A stretch of DNA of 64,000 nucleotides, taken from the NCBI RefSeq assembly GCF_902168175.1, contig NZ_CABHOU010000021.1, positions 62,001 to 126,000 on the forward strand, in the 5' to 3' direction. A program made the position numbers and the translations under genes. The notes under the pieces are model-generated. The model was not told where the DNA came from and did no database searches. It saw only the letters and a list, made by a program, of their open reading frames with translations. Positions 9,673 to 19,240 of the stretch are shown one piece after another (within the stretch, counting starts at the first letter, position 1; every line of letters begins with the position of its first letter). Origin of the DNA: an uncultured Chitinophaga sp. GTDB lineage: Bacteria; Bacteroidota; Bacteroidia; Chitinophagales; Chitinophagaceae.

Positions 9673-10143
9673 ATGAAATATCGCATCATACTGGTAGCAA
9701 TCATCAGTAGTTTGGCAATTAAAGCGAAGGGACAAACAGCAGGGCAGCTTGAAGCCGGTGTAAGACTGGGTTTACCATTAGGTCCTACCGCACGTTATTA
9801 CATCAGCGATAAGTTTGCAGCAGAGGCAATTGTGGGTTTATACAACCGTACCGTTTCACTTACTGCACTCGGTGAATTTCACTTCGATCTTTCCGCACTT
9901 ACTACAGAAGGTTTTGGCTGGTATGCCGGCGGCGGCGCGCACCTCGGGAACAGGGTGATAGATGGGAACAATAAGTTCCTGGCCGGTATTGACGGAATTG
10001 CAGGAGCCAATTACAACTTTCCCACAATTCCGCTTAATATCAGTATAGACTGGAAACCAGCAGTCCACTTCACTACCTCCCACGAATTTGCAGATTTCGG
10101 TATTTCGGCCCGCTATATATTCGGGCGAGGAAAAAAGGACTAA
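9673..10143 (+). CDS. Small outer-membrane beta-barrel protein (first of two paralogues)
   Basis: The 156-residue protein has a short signal peptide ending near AKGQ and a run of amphipathic strands consistent with an eight-stranded barrel, ending ISARYIFGRGKKD. Motifs such as YAGGGAHLGNR, GIDGIAGANYNF and IPLNISIDWKPAVHF recur in the next gene in the same order, so the two are tandem paralogues. No specific function is recognisable. It could be a porin-like or OmpW-like barrel. A gap of only 26 bp separates the pair. Confidence 0.7.
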   Translation: MKYRIILVAIISSLAIKAKGQTAGQLEAGVRLGLPLGPTARYYISDKFAAEAIVGLYNRTVSLTALGEFHFDLSALTTEGFGWYAGGGAHLGNRVIDGNNKFLAGIDGIAGANYNFPTIPLNISIDWKPAVHFTTSHEFADFGISARYIFGRGKKD

Positions 10144-10169
10144 AGTTTTTTTAATCAATACTAACTACT

Positions 10170-10697
10170 ATGAAAAAAATCGTATTACTCTGTGGCATTC
10201 TTTCAGTATTGTCGCTTGGAGCAAATGCGCAGCGCACAAGCGATCCGGCAGATTACAAAACAGGTCTTGGTGTAAGGTTAAATCCCTGGCTGATCGGTTT
10301 TACGGCCAAACATTTTATTAAAGGGCCACATGCTATTGAAGGCATAGTACATCACTATTTCGCAGGCGGCGGCAACGATCGGGTTAACAATGTTACGTTC
10401 ACCGGCCTTTACGAATACACCTTCAATGTTTTCGGTAAATCCGAATGGAACATGTATGGAGGCGGCGGCGCTCACCTGCAATTATGGGAAAACAGGTATT
10501 ACGACGGAGATCGTTGGAGAGGAGATGGAAGTAAAGCCTATGTGGGTCTTGATGGCATATTTGGTATCGAGTATACCTTCAAAAAAATTCCGCTCAACCT
10601 CAGCGCCGACCTTAAACCTTACTTCCACTTCAATGGCGGTAACGACTTTATTGGCGAACAAATTGGCGGCGTCTCGGCACGTTATACGTTCAAATAA
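10170..10697 (+). CDS. Small outer-membrane beta-barrel protein (second paralogue)
   Basis: The 175-residue protein has a signal peptide (about 1-20, ending GANAQ) and a barrel body matching its upstream neighbour: MYGGGGAHLQLWENR, GLDGIFGIEYTF, IPLNLSADLKPYFHF and GGVSARYTFK. It ends in an aromatic-X-aromatic style strand as expected of a barrel that is inserted by the BAM machinery. The pair probably arose by tandem duplication and is co-transcribed, with a strong terminator after this gene. Function unknown. Confidence 0.72.
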   Translation: MKKIVLLCGILSVLSLGANAQRTSDPADYKTGLGVRLNPWLIGFTAKHFIKGPHAIEGIVHHYFAGGGNDRVNNVTFTGLYEYTFNVFGKSEWNMYGGGGAHLQLWENRYYDGDRWRGDGSKAYVGLDGIFGIEYTFKKIPLNLSADLKPYFHFNGGNDFIGEQIGGVSARYTFK

Positions 10698-10718
10698 TTA
10701 CAGCATCCCCCGATATTT

Positions 10719-10750
10719 AAATCCCGGCTTTACAGGCCGGGATTTCTTTT
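10719..10750 (+). terminator. Rho-independent terminator after the barrel pair
   Basis: AAATCCCGG (10719-10727) pairs with CCGGGATTT (10737-10745), and a run of T follows. It sits 20 bp after the second barrel gene. Confidence 0.85.
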
Positions 10751-10784
10751 TTTTGGAACAAACATCAGGATTGCTAATCAGCCG

Positions 10785-11165
10785 CCGTTGTGTCACTCCT
10801 TTCAGCGACTGAATCATTTATGGGCGTTTTTACACTATTGTCGCAAATACACCCGCGGGTACTAAAACATGCCTGACCGTCCGCTCACCGTCCGCTCATC
10901 CTCCGCTCATGTGCCGCTCAGGTTATATCCACGTTATATCTATCCTCTATGTTAGTACCTACATGAAAGCAATGGGCCGAACACTGCTTTCGGGCATATT
11001 TACGGTGCGTGACAATTCACCCGGTGTAAATGCTATTACGGAGGTGTATACACCATACGGTAAATCTAAAGGTCACTCCCTTCAGCGAAAGAATATTTAT
11101 CAGGCACTTACCCTTTGCAGGCCCTCTCAATACTCTTTGAATACCCTTTCAAAGCCCTTTCAATA
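10785..11165. repeat. Composite intergenic element A with 11-bp-period arrays
   Basis: The left end is a copy of the hairpin-type end motif (CCGTTG at 10785, loop TGTCACTCCTTT, decayed right arm CAGCGA). A leader ending in TAAAACATGCC precedes an array of eight 11-mers at 10877-10964; four carry CCGCTCA (starts 10881, 10892, 10903, 10914) and two carry GTTATATC (10922, 10933). A second array of five 11-mers, CCCTTTCA-like, occupies 11111-11165. Between them lie GGTGTATACACC (11043-11054) and a partial direct copy of the end motif (11072-11087). No inverted right end is present. An 85-codon ORF across this DNA is treated as spurious. The rest of the 617-bp gap holds nothing else recognisable. 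Confidence 0.7.
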
Positions 11166-11314
11166 ATAGGAGACCAATTCTTCGTCATCGTAAGAAGAAG
11201 CCTGCATTCGGCCGTGCCGGGCACCAGGAATAGTTAGGCACGTGTATACATCACATCCTGCCTGGAGAGCAGCCTTCGCACCATATTTGCTATATTTACT
11301 TTATAACGAAGGCC

Positions 11315-12835
11315 ATGAAAATATTCTCCGCTGAACAAATACGCGCCGCAGACGCTTACACCATTGCCCACGAACCCGTGAGCAGCATTATGCTCATGGA
11401 AAGAGCTGCGGCGGCCTGTGCAGCCTGGATCAGGAATAAATTCAGCGAAACCACGCCCATCTGCATTTTCTGTGGCATGGGTAACAACGGCGGCGACGGA
11501 CTGGCCATTGCCAGGTTGCTACTTCACAGGGGCTATAACGTAGAAGTATACCTCGTTCACCACAGCGAAAAGTCATCCGACGATTACACGGCCAACCTTC
11601 GTCAACTTGAAAAAGAACAGCCTGCCCTTATACACCACATCCGCGCCCAAAGCGATTTTCCATCCCTGCCCGCAAACGCGGTGCTGGTAGATGCAATATT
11701 CGGGACAGGCCTTTCCCGCCCGGTAGAAGGCTGGGTAGCAGGCATCCTGCACAAAATCAGCGATCTGGCTGATAAAAACGTTATAGTGGCTATCGACATC
11801 CCATCCGGGTTAATGGCCGATAAAAGTTCGGCACATCAACCCTGTGTACATGCCCGCTACACCCTCAGTTTCGAGTTTTATAAACTCGCTTTCCTGATGC
11901 CGGAGAATGCCAGTATTACAGGCGAGGTGTATATCCTGCCTATTGGACTACACCCGGCTTATATCGCCCATACTATTACACCTTACCATATTATCGACCG
12001 GGATATTATTCGCACTATATACCAGCCACGCAAACCATTTTCGCACAAGGGGACCTTTGGGCATGCTTTGCTTATTGCAGGCAGTTATGGTAAAATGGGC
12101 GCCGCTGTGCTGGCCGCTAAAGCTTGCCTAAGGGCAGGTGTTGGTCTGCTTACTGTACATGTGCCCTGCTGCGGGTACGAAATTATGCAGGCAACAGTGC
12201 CTGCTGCCATGTGCGTAGCCGAAGTGGAAGAACAACACAGCATCCACTTTCATGAAGGCCTCCAAAGCAACTATAAATGTATCGGCATTGGACCCGGGAT
12301 AGGCACCGAAACAGCGACAGCCCGTTCGCTGGAACGTTTGCTGTCTGCAGCTACCGTGCCAATGGTCATTGATGCCGATGCGCTGAACATTATCGGCACT
12401 TACCCTGCACTGCTGAACAAAATACCTAAACACTCCCTGCTCACCCCACACCCTAAAGAGTTTGAGCGGTTGTTTGGAAGTACTGCCAATGATTACGAAC
12501 GGCTGGAACTGTTGGCGAAAAAATCAGCCGACTTACAGCTCTACATCTTGCTTAAAGGCCGTTATACCGCCATTGCCTGTCCGGATGGCGCTATCTATTT
12601 CAATATCACCGGCAACCCAGGTATGGCTACGGGTGGTAGTGGTGATGTGCTTACAGGCATTCTTACCTCCCTGCTTTGCCAGGGCTACAGCGCCAAAGCT
12701 GCCATCCTCTTCGGTGTATGGCTACATGGCACCGCCGGCGATGCCGCTGCCCGGGTTTTATCGGAAGAAGCGCTTTCCCCCGAAGACATCATAAACAACC
12801 TCGGAAATGTATTTCTCAGTTTAAAGGCGCAATAA
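11315..12835 (+). CDS. nnrD: Bifunctional NAD(P)H-hydrate epimerase / ADP-dependent dehydratase
   Basis: This 506-residue fusion repairs damaged NADH and NADPH hydrates. The N-terminal YjeF_N epimerase domain (about 1-215) shows GNNGGDGLAIARLL and VDAIFGTGLSR. The C-terminal ribokinase-like dehydratase domain (about 235-500) shows GSYGKMGAAVLAAKACLRAG, the PHPKEFERL motif and the catalytic TGGSGDVLTGI. Both domains look intact and the length matches the E. coli two-domain protein. It lies downstream of element A and stands as a single gene. Confidence 0.93.
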   Translation: MKIFSAEQIRAADAYTIAHEPVSSIMLMERAAAACAAWIRNKFSETTPICIFCGMGNNGGDGLAIARLLLHRGYNVEVYLVHHSEKSSDDYTANLRQLEKEQPALIHHIRAQSDFPSLPANAVLVDAIFGTGLSRPVEGWVAGILHKISDLADKNVIVAIDIPSGLMADKSSAHQPCVHARYTLSFEFYKLAFLMPENASITGEVYILPIGLHPAYIAHTITPYHIIDRDIIRTIYQPRKPFSHKGTFGHALLIAGSYGKMGAAVLAAKACLRAGVGLLTVHVPCCGYEIMQATVPAAMCVAEVEEQHSIHFHEGLQSNYKCIGIGPGIGTETATARSLERLLSAATVPMVIDADALNIIGTYPALLNKIPKHSLLTPHPKEFERLFGSTANDYERLELLAKKSADLQLYILLKGRYTAIACPDGAIYFNITGNPGMATGGSGDVLTGILTSLLCQGYSAKAAILFGVWLHGTAGDAAARVLSEEALSPEDIINNLGNVFLSLKAQ

Positions 12836-12921
12836 GCGTAATAAAGACCCTTATATACCCCCATACAAAGCCTTGCAAATCAGCCTAGAAATCCCGGTTA
12901 ATTTCAATATATTCGTCCACT

Positions 12922-12953
12922 AGTAAAAATAATTTTAATACATTATTTTTACT
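12922..12953. repeat. Perfect 12-bp inverted repeat upstream of hppA
   Basis: AGTAAAAATAAT (12922-12933) and its exact complement ATTATTTTTACT (12942-12953) are separated by 8 bases and lie 32-63 bp before the hppA start. It could be an operator or a weak AT-rich terminator for nnrD; no typical T-tail terminator is seen after nnrD. Confidence 0.5.
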
Positions 12954-12984
12954 CGACACCCTAATTTTTAATAAAAGAACCAAA

Positions 12985-15306
12985 ATGAGTATCGTCTACC
13001 TGATTCCACTATTCGGACTGATTGCACTGTTATTTACTGCTGTACAAAGCGCATGGGTAAGTCGCCAGGACGCCGGAAACGAAAAAATGACCGAGATTGC
13101 CCGGCATATTGCCGAAGGCGCCATGGCCTTCCTTAAAGCTGAATACAAGATTTTAACTTATTTCGTAATCATTGCAGCCCTGCTGCTCGGCTATATGGGT
13201 GCCAGTCATGCCAATTCCGACTGGACCATTGCCCTTGCCTTTATCATTGGTGCTATTTTTTCTGCGCTTGCCGGTTTTATCGGTATGAAGATAGCCACCA
13301 AGGCGAACGTTCGTACTGCGCAGGCGGCCCGTACCAGTCTTTCAAAAGCGTTGAAAGTATCGTTTACGGGCGGGTCCGTAATGGGCATGGGCGTTGCAGG
13401 TTTGGCCGTATTGGGCCTGGGTAGCCTGTTTATCATCCTTAAAGCCTACTTCGGCGCCGAGGCCGATACCCCGGAAATGATCAAAACCATCGAGGTGCTT
13501 ACTGGTTTCTCTCTGGGTGCAGAAAGCATTGCGCTGTTCGCACGTGTGGGTGGCGGTATATATACAAAAGCGGCCGACGTAGGTGCCGACCTGGTGGGTA
13601 AAGTAGAGGCAGGCATCCCCGAAGATGACCCTCGTAACCCAGCCACCATTGCCGATAACGTAGGCGATAACGTAGGTGACGTAGCCGGTATGGGCGCCGA
13701 CCTTTTCGGTTCATATGTAGCCACTGTACTGGCAACCATGGTGCTGGGCGCAGAAACTAAATCGACCGACAACTTTGGCGGTCTGGCCCCTGTGCTGCTA
13801 CCCATGTTTATAGCCGGTATGGGCATCATCCTTTCTATCATTGGCACTTTCTTCGTTCGCATCAGCGACAATGCTGGTCTTAATACCGCGGCCGTACAAA
13901 AAGCACTGAACATGGGCAACTGGGGTTCCATTGTGCTTACCGCCATTGCCGGCTGGTTTGCAGTAAACTGGATACTGCCTGAGTCACTCGTACTGCGCGG
14001 ACATGAATTCACCAAAGGTGGTGTATTTGGCGCTATCATCGTTGGTCTGGTGGTAGGTACTCTTATGAGCATCATCACAGAATATTATACCGCAATGGGC
14101 AAACGCCCGGTACGTTCCATCATCCGCCAGTCGGCCACCGGGCACGCTACCAACATTATCGGCGGCCTTGCAGTAGGTATGGAATCTACCTTGCTACCAA
14201 TTCTCGTATTAGCTGGCGGTATTTATGGCTCTTACGCTTTTGCCGGTCTGTATGGTGTAGCCATCGCCGCGGCTGGCATGATGGCTACTACTGCCATGCA
14301 GTTGGCTATCGACGCTTTCGGCCCTATCGCCGATAACGCCGGTGGTATTGCCGAAATGAGTGAACTGCCAAAAGAGGTGCGTGAAAAAACAGACATCCTC
14401 GATGCAGTGGGTAACACTACTGCTGCTACTGGTAAAGGTTTTGCCATCGCTTCCGCTGCACTTACCGCACTGGCGCTGTTCGCTGCTTACGTAGGCGTTA
14501 TTCAGGCCAATGGGTACAACATCAACAACTCTATCAACATCTATAAAGCGGATGTATTGGCTGGTTTGTTTATTGGCGGTATGATCCCTTTCATCTTCTC
14601 GTCCCTCGCAATACGCGCGGTAGGCGAAGCGGCTATGGCTATGGTGGAAGAAGTTCGTCGCCAGTTCCGTACTATTCCAGGTATCATGGAAGGTACTGGC
14701 AAACCGGAGTATGATAAATGTGTGGCCATTTCCACGCAGGCATCTATTAAAAAAATGATGCTGCCAGGCGCTATTGCCCTCCTCTCTCCCATCATCATCG
14801 GCTTTTTATTAGGCCCTGAAGTATTGGGTGGTTTCCTGGCCGGTGCTACCGTTAGCGGGGTATTAATGGGCATGTTCCAGAACAATGCCGGCGGCGCGTG
14901 GGACAATGCGAAAAAATCGTTCGAAAAAGGTGTGGAAATTAACGGAGAGATATACTATAAAAAATCAGAGCCACATAAAGCATCTGTTACTGGCGATACC
15001 GTTGGTGATCCTTTTAAAGACACTTCCGGCCCGTCAATGAACATCCTCATCAAACTAATGTCGATCGTATCGCTGGTAATTGCGCCTACCCTGGCCGAGT
15101 TGCATAGCAAAATAGATCATACAAGCGTTTCAACTCATCAAACGATACCTGCAATGTCTACCAACATTGAAACGGTAGCTATCGCTGAAAAGATTGAAAC
15201 AGCGAAGCTTACTCCAGCTCAAATAAAAAATGAGTTAGACGCTGCAACTAAAAAACTCGCGGTGGAAAACATGAAGCGTGCATCAAAACACCTTACTGTA
15301 GACTAA
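12985..15306 (+). CDS. hppA: Membrane-bound ion-translocating pyrophosphatase (K+-dependent type)
   Basis: The 773-residue protein has about 16 transmembrane helices and hydrolyses pyrophosphate to pump H+ and/or Na+ out of the cytoplasm. The signature substrate-site motif [20 protein letters not shown] is present at about residues 212-231. The GNTTAA motif has alanine rather than lysine at the diagnostic position, which in this family marks K+-dependent enzymes; Na+ pumping is therefore possible. A soluble Ala/Lys-rich tail of about 60 residues extends past the last helix. A strong terminator follows. Ion choice (Na+ or H+) is inference. Confidence 0.93.
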   Translation: MSIVYLIPLFGLIALLFTAVQSAWVSRQDAGNEKMTEIARHIAEGAMAFLKAEYKILTYFVIIAALLLGYMGASHANSDWTIALAFIIGAIFSALAGFIGMKIATKANVRTAQAARTSLSKALKVSFTGGSVMGMGVAGLAVLGLGSLFIILKAYFGAEADTPEMIKTIEVLTGFSLGAESIALFARVGGGIYTKAADVGADLVGKVEAGIPEDDPRNPATIADNVGDNVGDVAGMGADLFGSYVATVLATMVLGAETKSTDNFGGLAPVLLPMFIAGMGIILSIIGTFFVRISDNAGLNTAAVQKALNMGNWGSIVLTAIAGWFAVNWILPESLVLRGHEFTKGGVFGAIIVGLVVGTLMSIITEYYTAMGKRPVRSIIRQSATGHATNIIGGLAVGMESTLLPILVLAGGIYGSYAFAGLYGVAIAAAGMMATTAMQLAIDAFGPIADNAGGIAEMSELPKEVREKTDILDAVGNTTAATGKGFAIASAALTALALFAAYVGVIQANGYNINNSINIYKADVLAGLFIGGMIPFIFSSLAIRAVGEAAMAMVEEVRRQFRTIPGIMEGTGKPEYDKCVAISTQASIKKMMLPGAIALLSPIIIGFLLGPEVLGGFLAGATVSGVLMGMFQNNAGGAWDNAKKSFEKGVEINGEIYYKKSEPHKASVTGDTVGDPFKDTSGPSMNILIKLMSIVSLVIAPTLAELHSKIDHTSVSTHQTIPAMSTNIETVAIAEKIETAKLTPAQIKNELDAATKKLAVENMKRASKHLTVD

Positions 15307-15332
15307 CCTTGCAGCATACCATCTTACAACAA

Positions 15333-15362
15333 AAAACGCCTTCAGTACGAAGGCGTTTTTTT
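15333..15362. terminator. Bidirectional terminator between hppA and araC
   Basis: AACGCCTTC and GAAGGCGTT form a 9-bp stem with a 5-nt loop (core about 15335-15357). A-rich sequence on the left and T-rich on the right let it serve both convergent genes. Confidence 0.88.
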
Positions 15363-15382
15363 ATTTATAATAAGATGTAAGA

Positions 15383-16372
15383 TCAGAAGCCTTTACGCAT
15401 CTTCATCGGACTTACGCCAAACTTCTTACGGAACGCGTTACTGAAGTGTTGCAGCGATGAATAACCCAGTTCGTCCGAGATGGCGGTGAGTGAAATATTC
15501 TGCTGTAACATTTGCTGCGCCTGCAACAGGCGATAATCATTGAGGTAGCCGAAAACAGTATTATCAAACATCTGTTTAAAACCATTCTTCAACTTAAACT
15601 CATTAATACCCGCTCTTTTCGACAATTCATGTAACGACAACGGCTCCTGCGCATGTTCTATCAGCAGTTCACGCGCATATTGTATCCTGTCACGGTCCGA
15701 AACAGAAACCTTTGTAGCTTTAACCGTACGGCCTGTCATTTGCTCCAGCTGTTCGCTTTGCAGCGCCAACAACTCAAGCCCTTTAGATTGAAGGAATAAC
15801 TTTTTGATACCGCCAGAAAATGTACACTGCTGTATTTCCTGTACCACCTGCATCATCCGCTGCGTCATACCGCTGTTGGAGCGTTGAAACACGGGTTGGT
15901 TTTTGATAATACCCTCCACGTATTTATCCAGTACGCTGCTATTGTTAGCGGCCAGTTCAAGAAATTTTGCCGTTGTAAAGTTTAAACCGATTACCTCTAT
16001 GCCCTGTTTTTTGCGCAGGCTTATCGTTTCGGTATTAGAAGGATTGTAAACCAGGTTATTACTAAACCTGCCGTAACGATGCACTTCTCCGTCGTTAAGT
16101 GTAATATCGAAATCGCCCTTTAGTGTATAATAAAGGCCCACTGTGGCGATATGGTCTTTGGCCTCTACATGAATGTTTTCCAATATATCAATGGTACCGT
16201 AGCCGAAAAGCATCCCATCAAAGGAAATGTCTTTCATCCTGGCCCTGCCAAAAGATTCGCTTAACTGGATGTCTTCTTCTACAAGCTGGGGCGAACTTAT
16301 CCGGAGGGATTGAAAAGGCTTATTATCCTGGTAGATAATATCGTAGGCTTCATTTCTAATCACTACTGCCAT
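15383..16372 (-). CDS. AraC-family transcriptional regulator
   Basis: The 329-residue protein has an N-terminal effector/cupin-like region and a C-terminal AraC/XylS double helix-turn-helix (about 225-329) with the family's SDELGYSSLQHFSNAFRKKF signature. It resembles PchR-type regulators of iron or siderophore genes, which fits the TonB receptor 0.5 kb away on the other strand, although the ligand and targets cannot be read from the sequence. It is divergent from the small gene at 16474. Confidence 0.85.
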   Translation of the reverse strand: MAVVIRNEAYDIIYQDNKPFQSLRISSPQLVEEDIQLSESFGRARMKDISFDGMLFGYGTIDILENIHVEAKDHIATVGLYYTLKGDFDITLNDGEVHRYGRFSNNLVYNPSNTETISLRKKQGIEVIGLNFTTAKFLELAANNSSVLDKYVEGIIKNQPVFQRSNSGMTQRMMQVVQEIQQCTFSGGIKKLFLQSKGLELLALQSEQLEQMTGRTVKATKVSVSDRDRIQYARELLIEHAQEPLSLHELSKRAGINEFKLKNGFKQMFDNTVFGYLNDYRLLQAQQMLQQNISLTAISDELGYSSLQHFSNAFRKKFGVSPMKMRKGF

Positions 16373-16473
16373 AATAATCCGTTTTACATAAATATTAATC
16401 CCTTAAATGCAAGTCTGCAAAATTATAAAGGACCAACTTTGCAAAAGTATCCTGAAATATTTAATAAAAGCAC

Positions 16474-16683
16474 ATGATTGGCGTATTCAAAACAAATATA
16501 GACTCACAACATGACAAAAATCAGGTATTGAAGGCCCTAACCGAGCAATTTGAGGCCTCTGCCTGTTCCGTAGACCTGGAAGACTGCGACAAAGTATTGC
16601 GCATTGTTTGCCGGCAAACCGAGGAGAACGTGATTGCATTATTCGTGCAAGAACTTGGATATCAATGTACTCCGTTAGACTAA
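16474..16683 (+). CDS. Small HMA-fold-like protein lacking the CxxC motif
   Basis: This 69-residue cytoplasmic protein starts MIGVFKTNI and has the beta-alpha-beta-beta-alpha-beta periodicity of a heavy-metal-associated domain. The metal-binding CxxC loop is absent; the cysteines present (SACSVDLEDCDKVLRIVC) are placed differently. It lies 101 bp from the divergent AraC gene. I do not know a function. Possible roles are a regulatory or scaffold domain, or a diverged metal chaperone. Short and AT-neutral, but its codon use and position support a real gene. Confidence 0.6.
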   Translation: MIGVFKTNIDSQHDKNQVLKALTEQFEASACSVDLEDCDKVLRIVCRQTEENVIALFVQELGYQCTPLD

Positions 16684-16864
16684 CACCCTGTTTCTTACCC
16701 CTCGTTTGTTAATCCCCTCCCGCTTATTCCGGCAAATGCTCCGTTTGCCGTAGCTGATTGCCACTTTATTTTATAAAATTTGTGCCGGTATAGGGGGAAA
16801 TCATTTTCCGCACGTCATATAATCAGAACATCAGAAAAGATAAAAAGTTAAACCTGGAAAATCA

Positions 16865-19240
16865 ATGAAAACGAAAGCAGTTCTGCTTGCGCTCTTTACG
16901 CTTATGCTATTGAAGAGCCAATGGGTAAAGGCACAGCAACAACGCTATACGGTTAGCGGTTATGTAAAAGATGACCAGTCGGGCGAAACCCTGATAGGCA
17001 TCTCCATCGGCAAAACCGGCACTACTATTGGCACCCTATCCAATGAATACGGATTTTATTCACTCACCCTGCCTGCAGGCGAACATGAGTTGCAATATTC
17101 CTACATGGGCTACTCCGTCCATAAAATGACCATCAAACTCACTGGTAACAAAACCATAGACGTTAAGATGAAACGGAGCGACAGCCAGCTGAACGAGGTG
17201 GTAATCACCGGCAAAGAACAACAGAAAAACATTAACACCATCAATACCAGCGTGGCTAAACTGGATATTGCCGAGTTGAAAAAACTGCCTACACTGATGG
17301 GCGAAGCAGACGTACTGCGTGCCATCCAGACCCTGCCAGGCGTTACTACCGTGGGCGAAGGTGCATCAGGCTTCAACGTTCGCGGAGGGAACAGCGACGA
17401 AAACCTTATCCTTATGGACGAGGCGCCTGTTTACAACTCCACCCACCTGATGGGTTTCTTCTCAGTGTTTAACCCGGATGCGGTTAAAAACATCAATCTC
17501 TATAAAGGCAGCTTTCCGGCTGAATATGGAGGTCGCACGGCTTCGGTGCTGGACATACGCATGAAGGACGGTAACAACCAGAAATTGCAGGTGAATGGCG
17601 GTATCAGTAATGTATTCACCCGCCTGTCGGTAGAAGCGCCTATTCAAAAGGATAAATCATCCTTTATTATCGCAGGCCGCCGTTCGTACATCGATGTGCT
17701 GATGAAACCTTTCCTGAAAGGCGATATGAAGGATACCAAAATTTACTTCTACGACCTTACCGCCAAGGCGAACTTCAAATTCGATAAAAACAATACCCTT
17801 TTCGTAAGTGGCTACTTCGGCCGCGACGTGTTCGGGTTTGGCAAAGAAGCCAATATCAACTGGGGTAACACGACCACGTCTATCCGCTGGAACCATGTGT
17901 TTAACAGCAAGCTGTTCATGAACCTTACCACCTACTACAGTAAGTACGATTACAGCCTGAAGTTTACCAGCGATGATGAGCAGGATAAGCAGGGCTTTAG
18001 CTGGAAATCGAACATCATTAACTATGGCGTTAAACCTTCGTTTACCTGGTACCTTAACTCCAATAACACATTGCATTTCGGCGTACAGGGGATCTACTAC
18101 ACCTTTAAACCCGGCACTGGCATTGGTACGGAAGGCGACAGCAAAACAAGTTCGATTGTTATCGATAACAAACATGCACTCGAATCGGCAGTATACCTTG
18201 ATCATGAGTTGAAATTACTGGGCGATAAGATTGGCCTGCAATATGGATTACGTGTATCAGGGTTTAACTATATGGGCGAAGGAACAGCTTATTACTATAA
18301 TGATACTACCCCTGGTGTACGCAAACGCCTGGTATCTGAGCAGCACTTCGGCGCGGGAGAATCTATAAAAAACTATATGTTCCTCGAACCACGTTTCTCT
18401 GCTAAATTCAAGATAAACAATACCAGCGCTGTTAAAGCATCGTACAGCCGTACCGCGCAGTATATGCACCAGTTGTCTAACACTGCTTCTGCAACCCCGC
18501 TCGACGTATGGACGCCATCAAGTAACAACATTAAACCGCAGGTGGCTAATCAGTTTGCGTTGGGTTACTTCTACAACTCGCCTAACGGTAGCTTTGAAGC
18601 ATCCGGCGAAGCGTTTTATAAGATGATGGACAACCAGCTCGACTACATAGATAATGCGTCGCTGGAACTGAATAAACTGATAGAAGCCGATCTGCTGGCC
18701 TCTACCGGCAGGGCTTACGGAATTGAACTGTATGCAAAAAAAGAAGTCGGTAAAACAACAGGATGGGTTAGCTACACCCTCTCCCGCAGCGAGCGTAAAA
18801 CGCCGGGCATTAGCGGTGGTGATTGGTTCCTGAACCGTTACGACCGCCCACATAACCTGAACGTGGTGTTATCGCAGGAGCTGAACAAACGCAGCACGCT
18901 GTCTGCCAACTTCGTTTATGCTTCCGGCGCGCCCTCAACATTTGCCGATGCACGCCTCGAGTTCCAGGACTGGGACATTCCGTACAACACCACCGATAAA
19001 CGTAACAACTACCGTTTGCCGGACTTCCACCGCCTGGACCTGAGCTACACCCTGCAGGGCAAGCCACGTAAACGCTGGAAAGGAGAATGGGTGTTTTCGC
19101 TGTACAACGTGTACGCACGCAAAAACACTTACTCCGTTTACTTCCGTCAAAATGAAGACGATGCCACGAAGAAAGAGGCCATTCGCCTGTCTATCATCGG
19201 CACCATCATTCCCGGTATCACTTACAACTTTAAATTCTAA
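16865..19240 (+). CDS. TonB-dependent outer-membrane receptor with carboxypeptidase-like N-terminal domain
   Basis: The 791-residue receptor has a signal peptide (about 1-23, ending KAQQQ), a CarboxypepD_reg-like domain (about 28-112, VSGYVKDDQSGETLIGIS), a plug (about 120-235, with GFNVRGGNSDENLILMDEAP) and a 22-strand-type barrel ending FKF. Such receptors import large ligands using energy from TonB. Its stop overlaps the DUF4249 start (TAATG), the usual receptor/lipoprotein pairing in Bacteroidota. The AraC gene next door may control it. The ligand is unknown. Confidence 0.9.
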   Translation: MKTKAVLLALFTLMLLKSQWVKAQQQRYTVSGYVKDDQSGETLIGISIGKTGTTIGTLSNEYGFYSLTLPAGEHELQYSYMGYSVHKMTIKLTGNKTIDVKMKRSDSQLNEVVITGKEQQKNINTINTSVAKLDIAELKKLPTLMGEADVLRAIQTLPGVTTVGEGASGFNVRGGNSDENLILMDEAPVYNSTHLMGFFSVFNPDAVKNINLYKGSFPAEYGGRTASVLDIRMKDGNNQKLQVNGGISNVFTRLSVEAPIQKDKSSFIIAGRRSYIDVLMKPFLKGDMKDTKIYFYDLTAKANFKFDKNNTLFVSGYFGRDVFGFGKEANINWGNTTTSIRWNHVFNSKLFMNLTTYYSKYDYSLKFTSDDEQDKQGFSWKSNIINYGVKPSFTWYLNSNNTLHFGVQGIYYTFKPGTGIGTEGDSKTSSIVIDNKHALESAVYLDHELKLLGDKIGLQYGLRVSGFNYMGEGTAYYYNDTTPGVRKRLVSEQHFGAGESIKNYMFLEPRFSAKFKINNTSAVKASYSRTAQYMHQLSNTASATPLDVWTPSSNNIKPQVANQFALGYFYNSPNGSFEASGEAFYKMMDNQLDYIDNASLELNKLIEADLLASTGRAYGIELYAKKEVGKTTGWVSYTLSRSERKTPGISGGDWFLNRYDRPHNLNVVLSQELNKRSTLSANFVYASGAPSTFADARLEFQDWDIPYNTTDKRNNYRLPDFHRLDLSYTLQGKPRKRWKGEWVFSLYNVYARKNTYSVYFRQNEDDATKKEAIRLSIIGTIIPGITYNFKF

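Noticed and set aside
10909..11166. 85-codon ORF in element A
   Set aside because: It crosses two 11-bp arrays and the palindrome; composition reflects repeats and no homologous frame is open in elements B or C.
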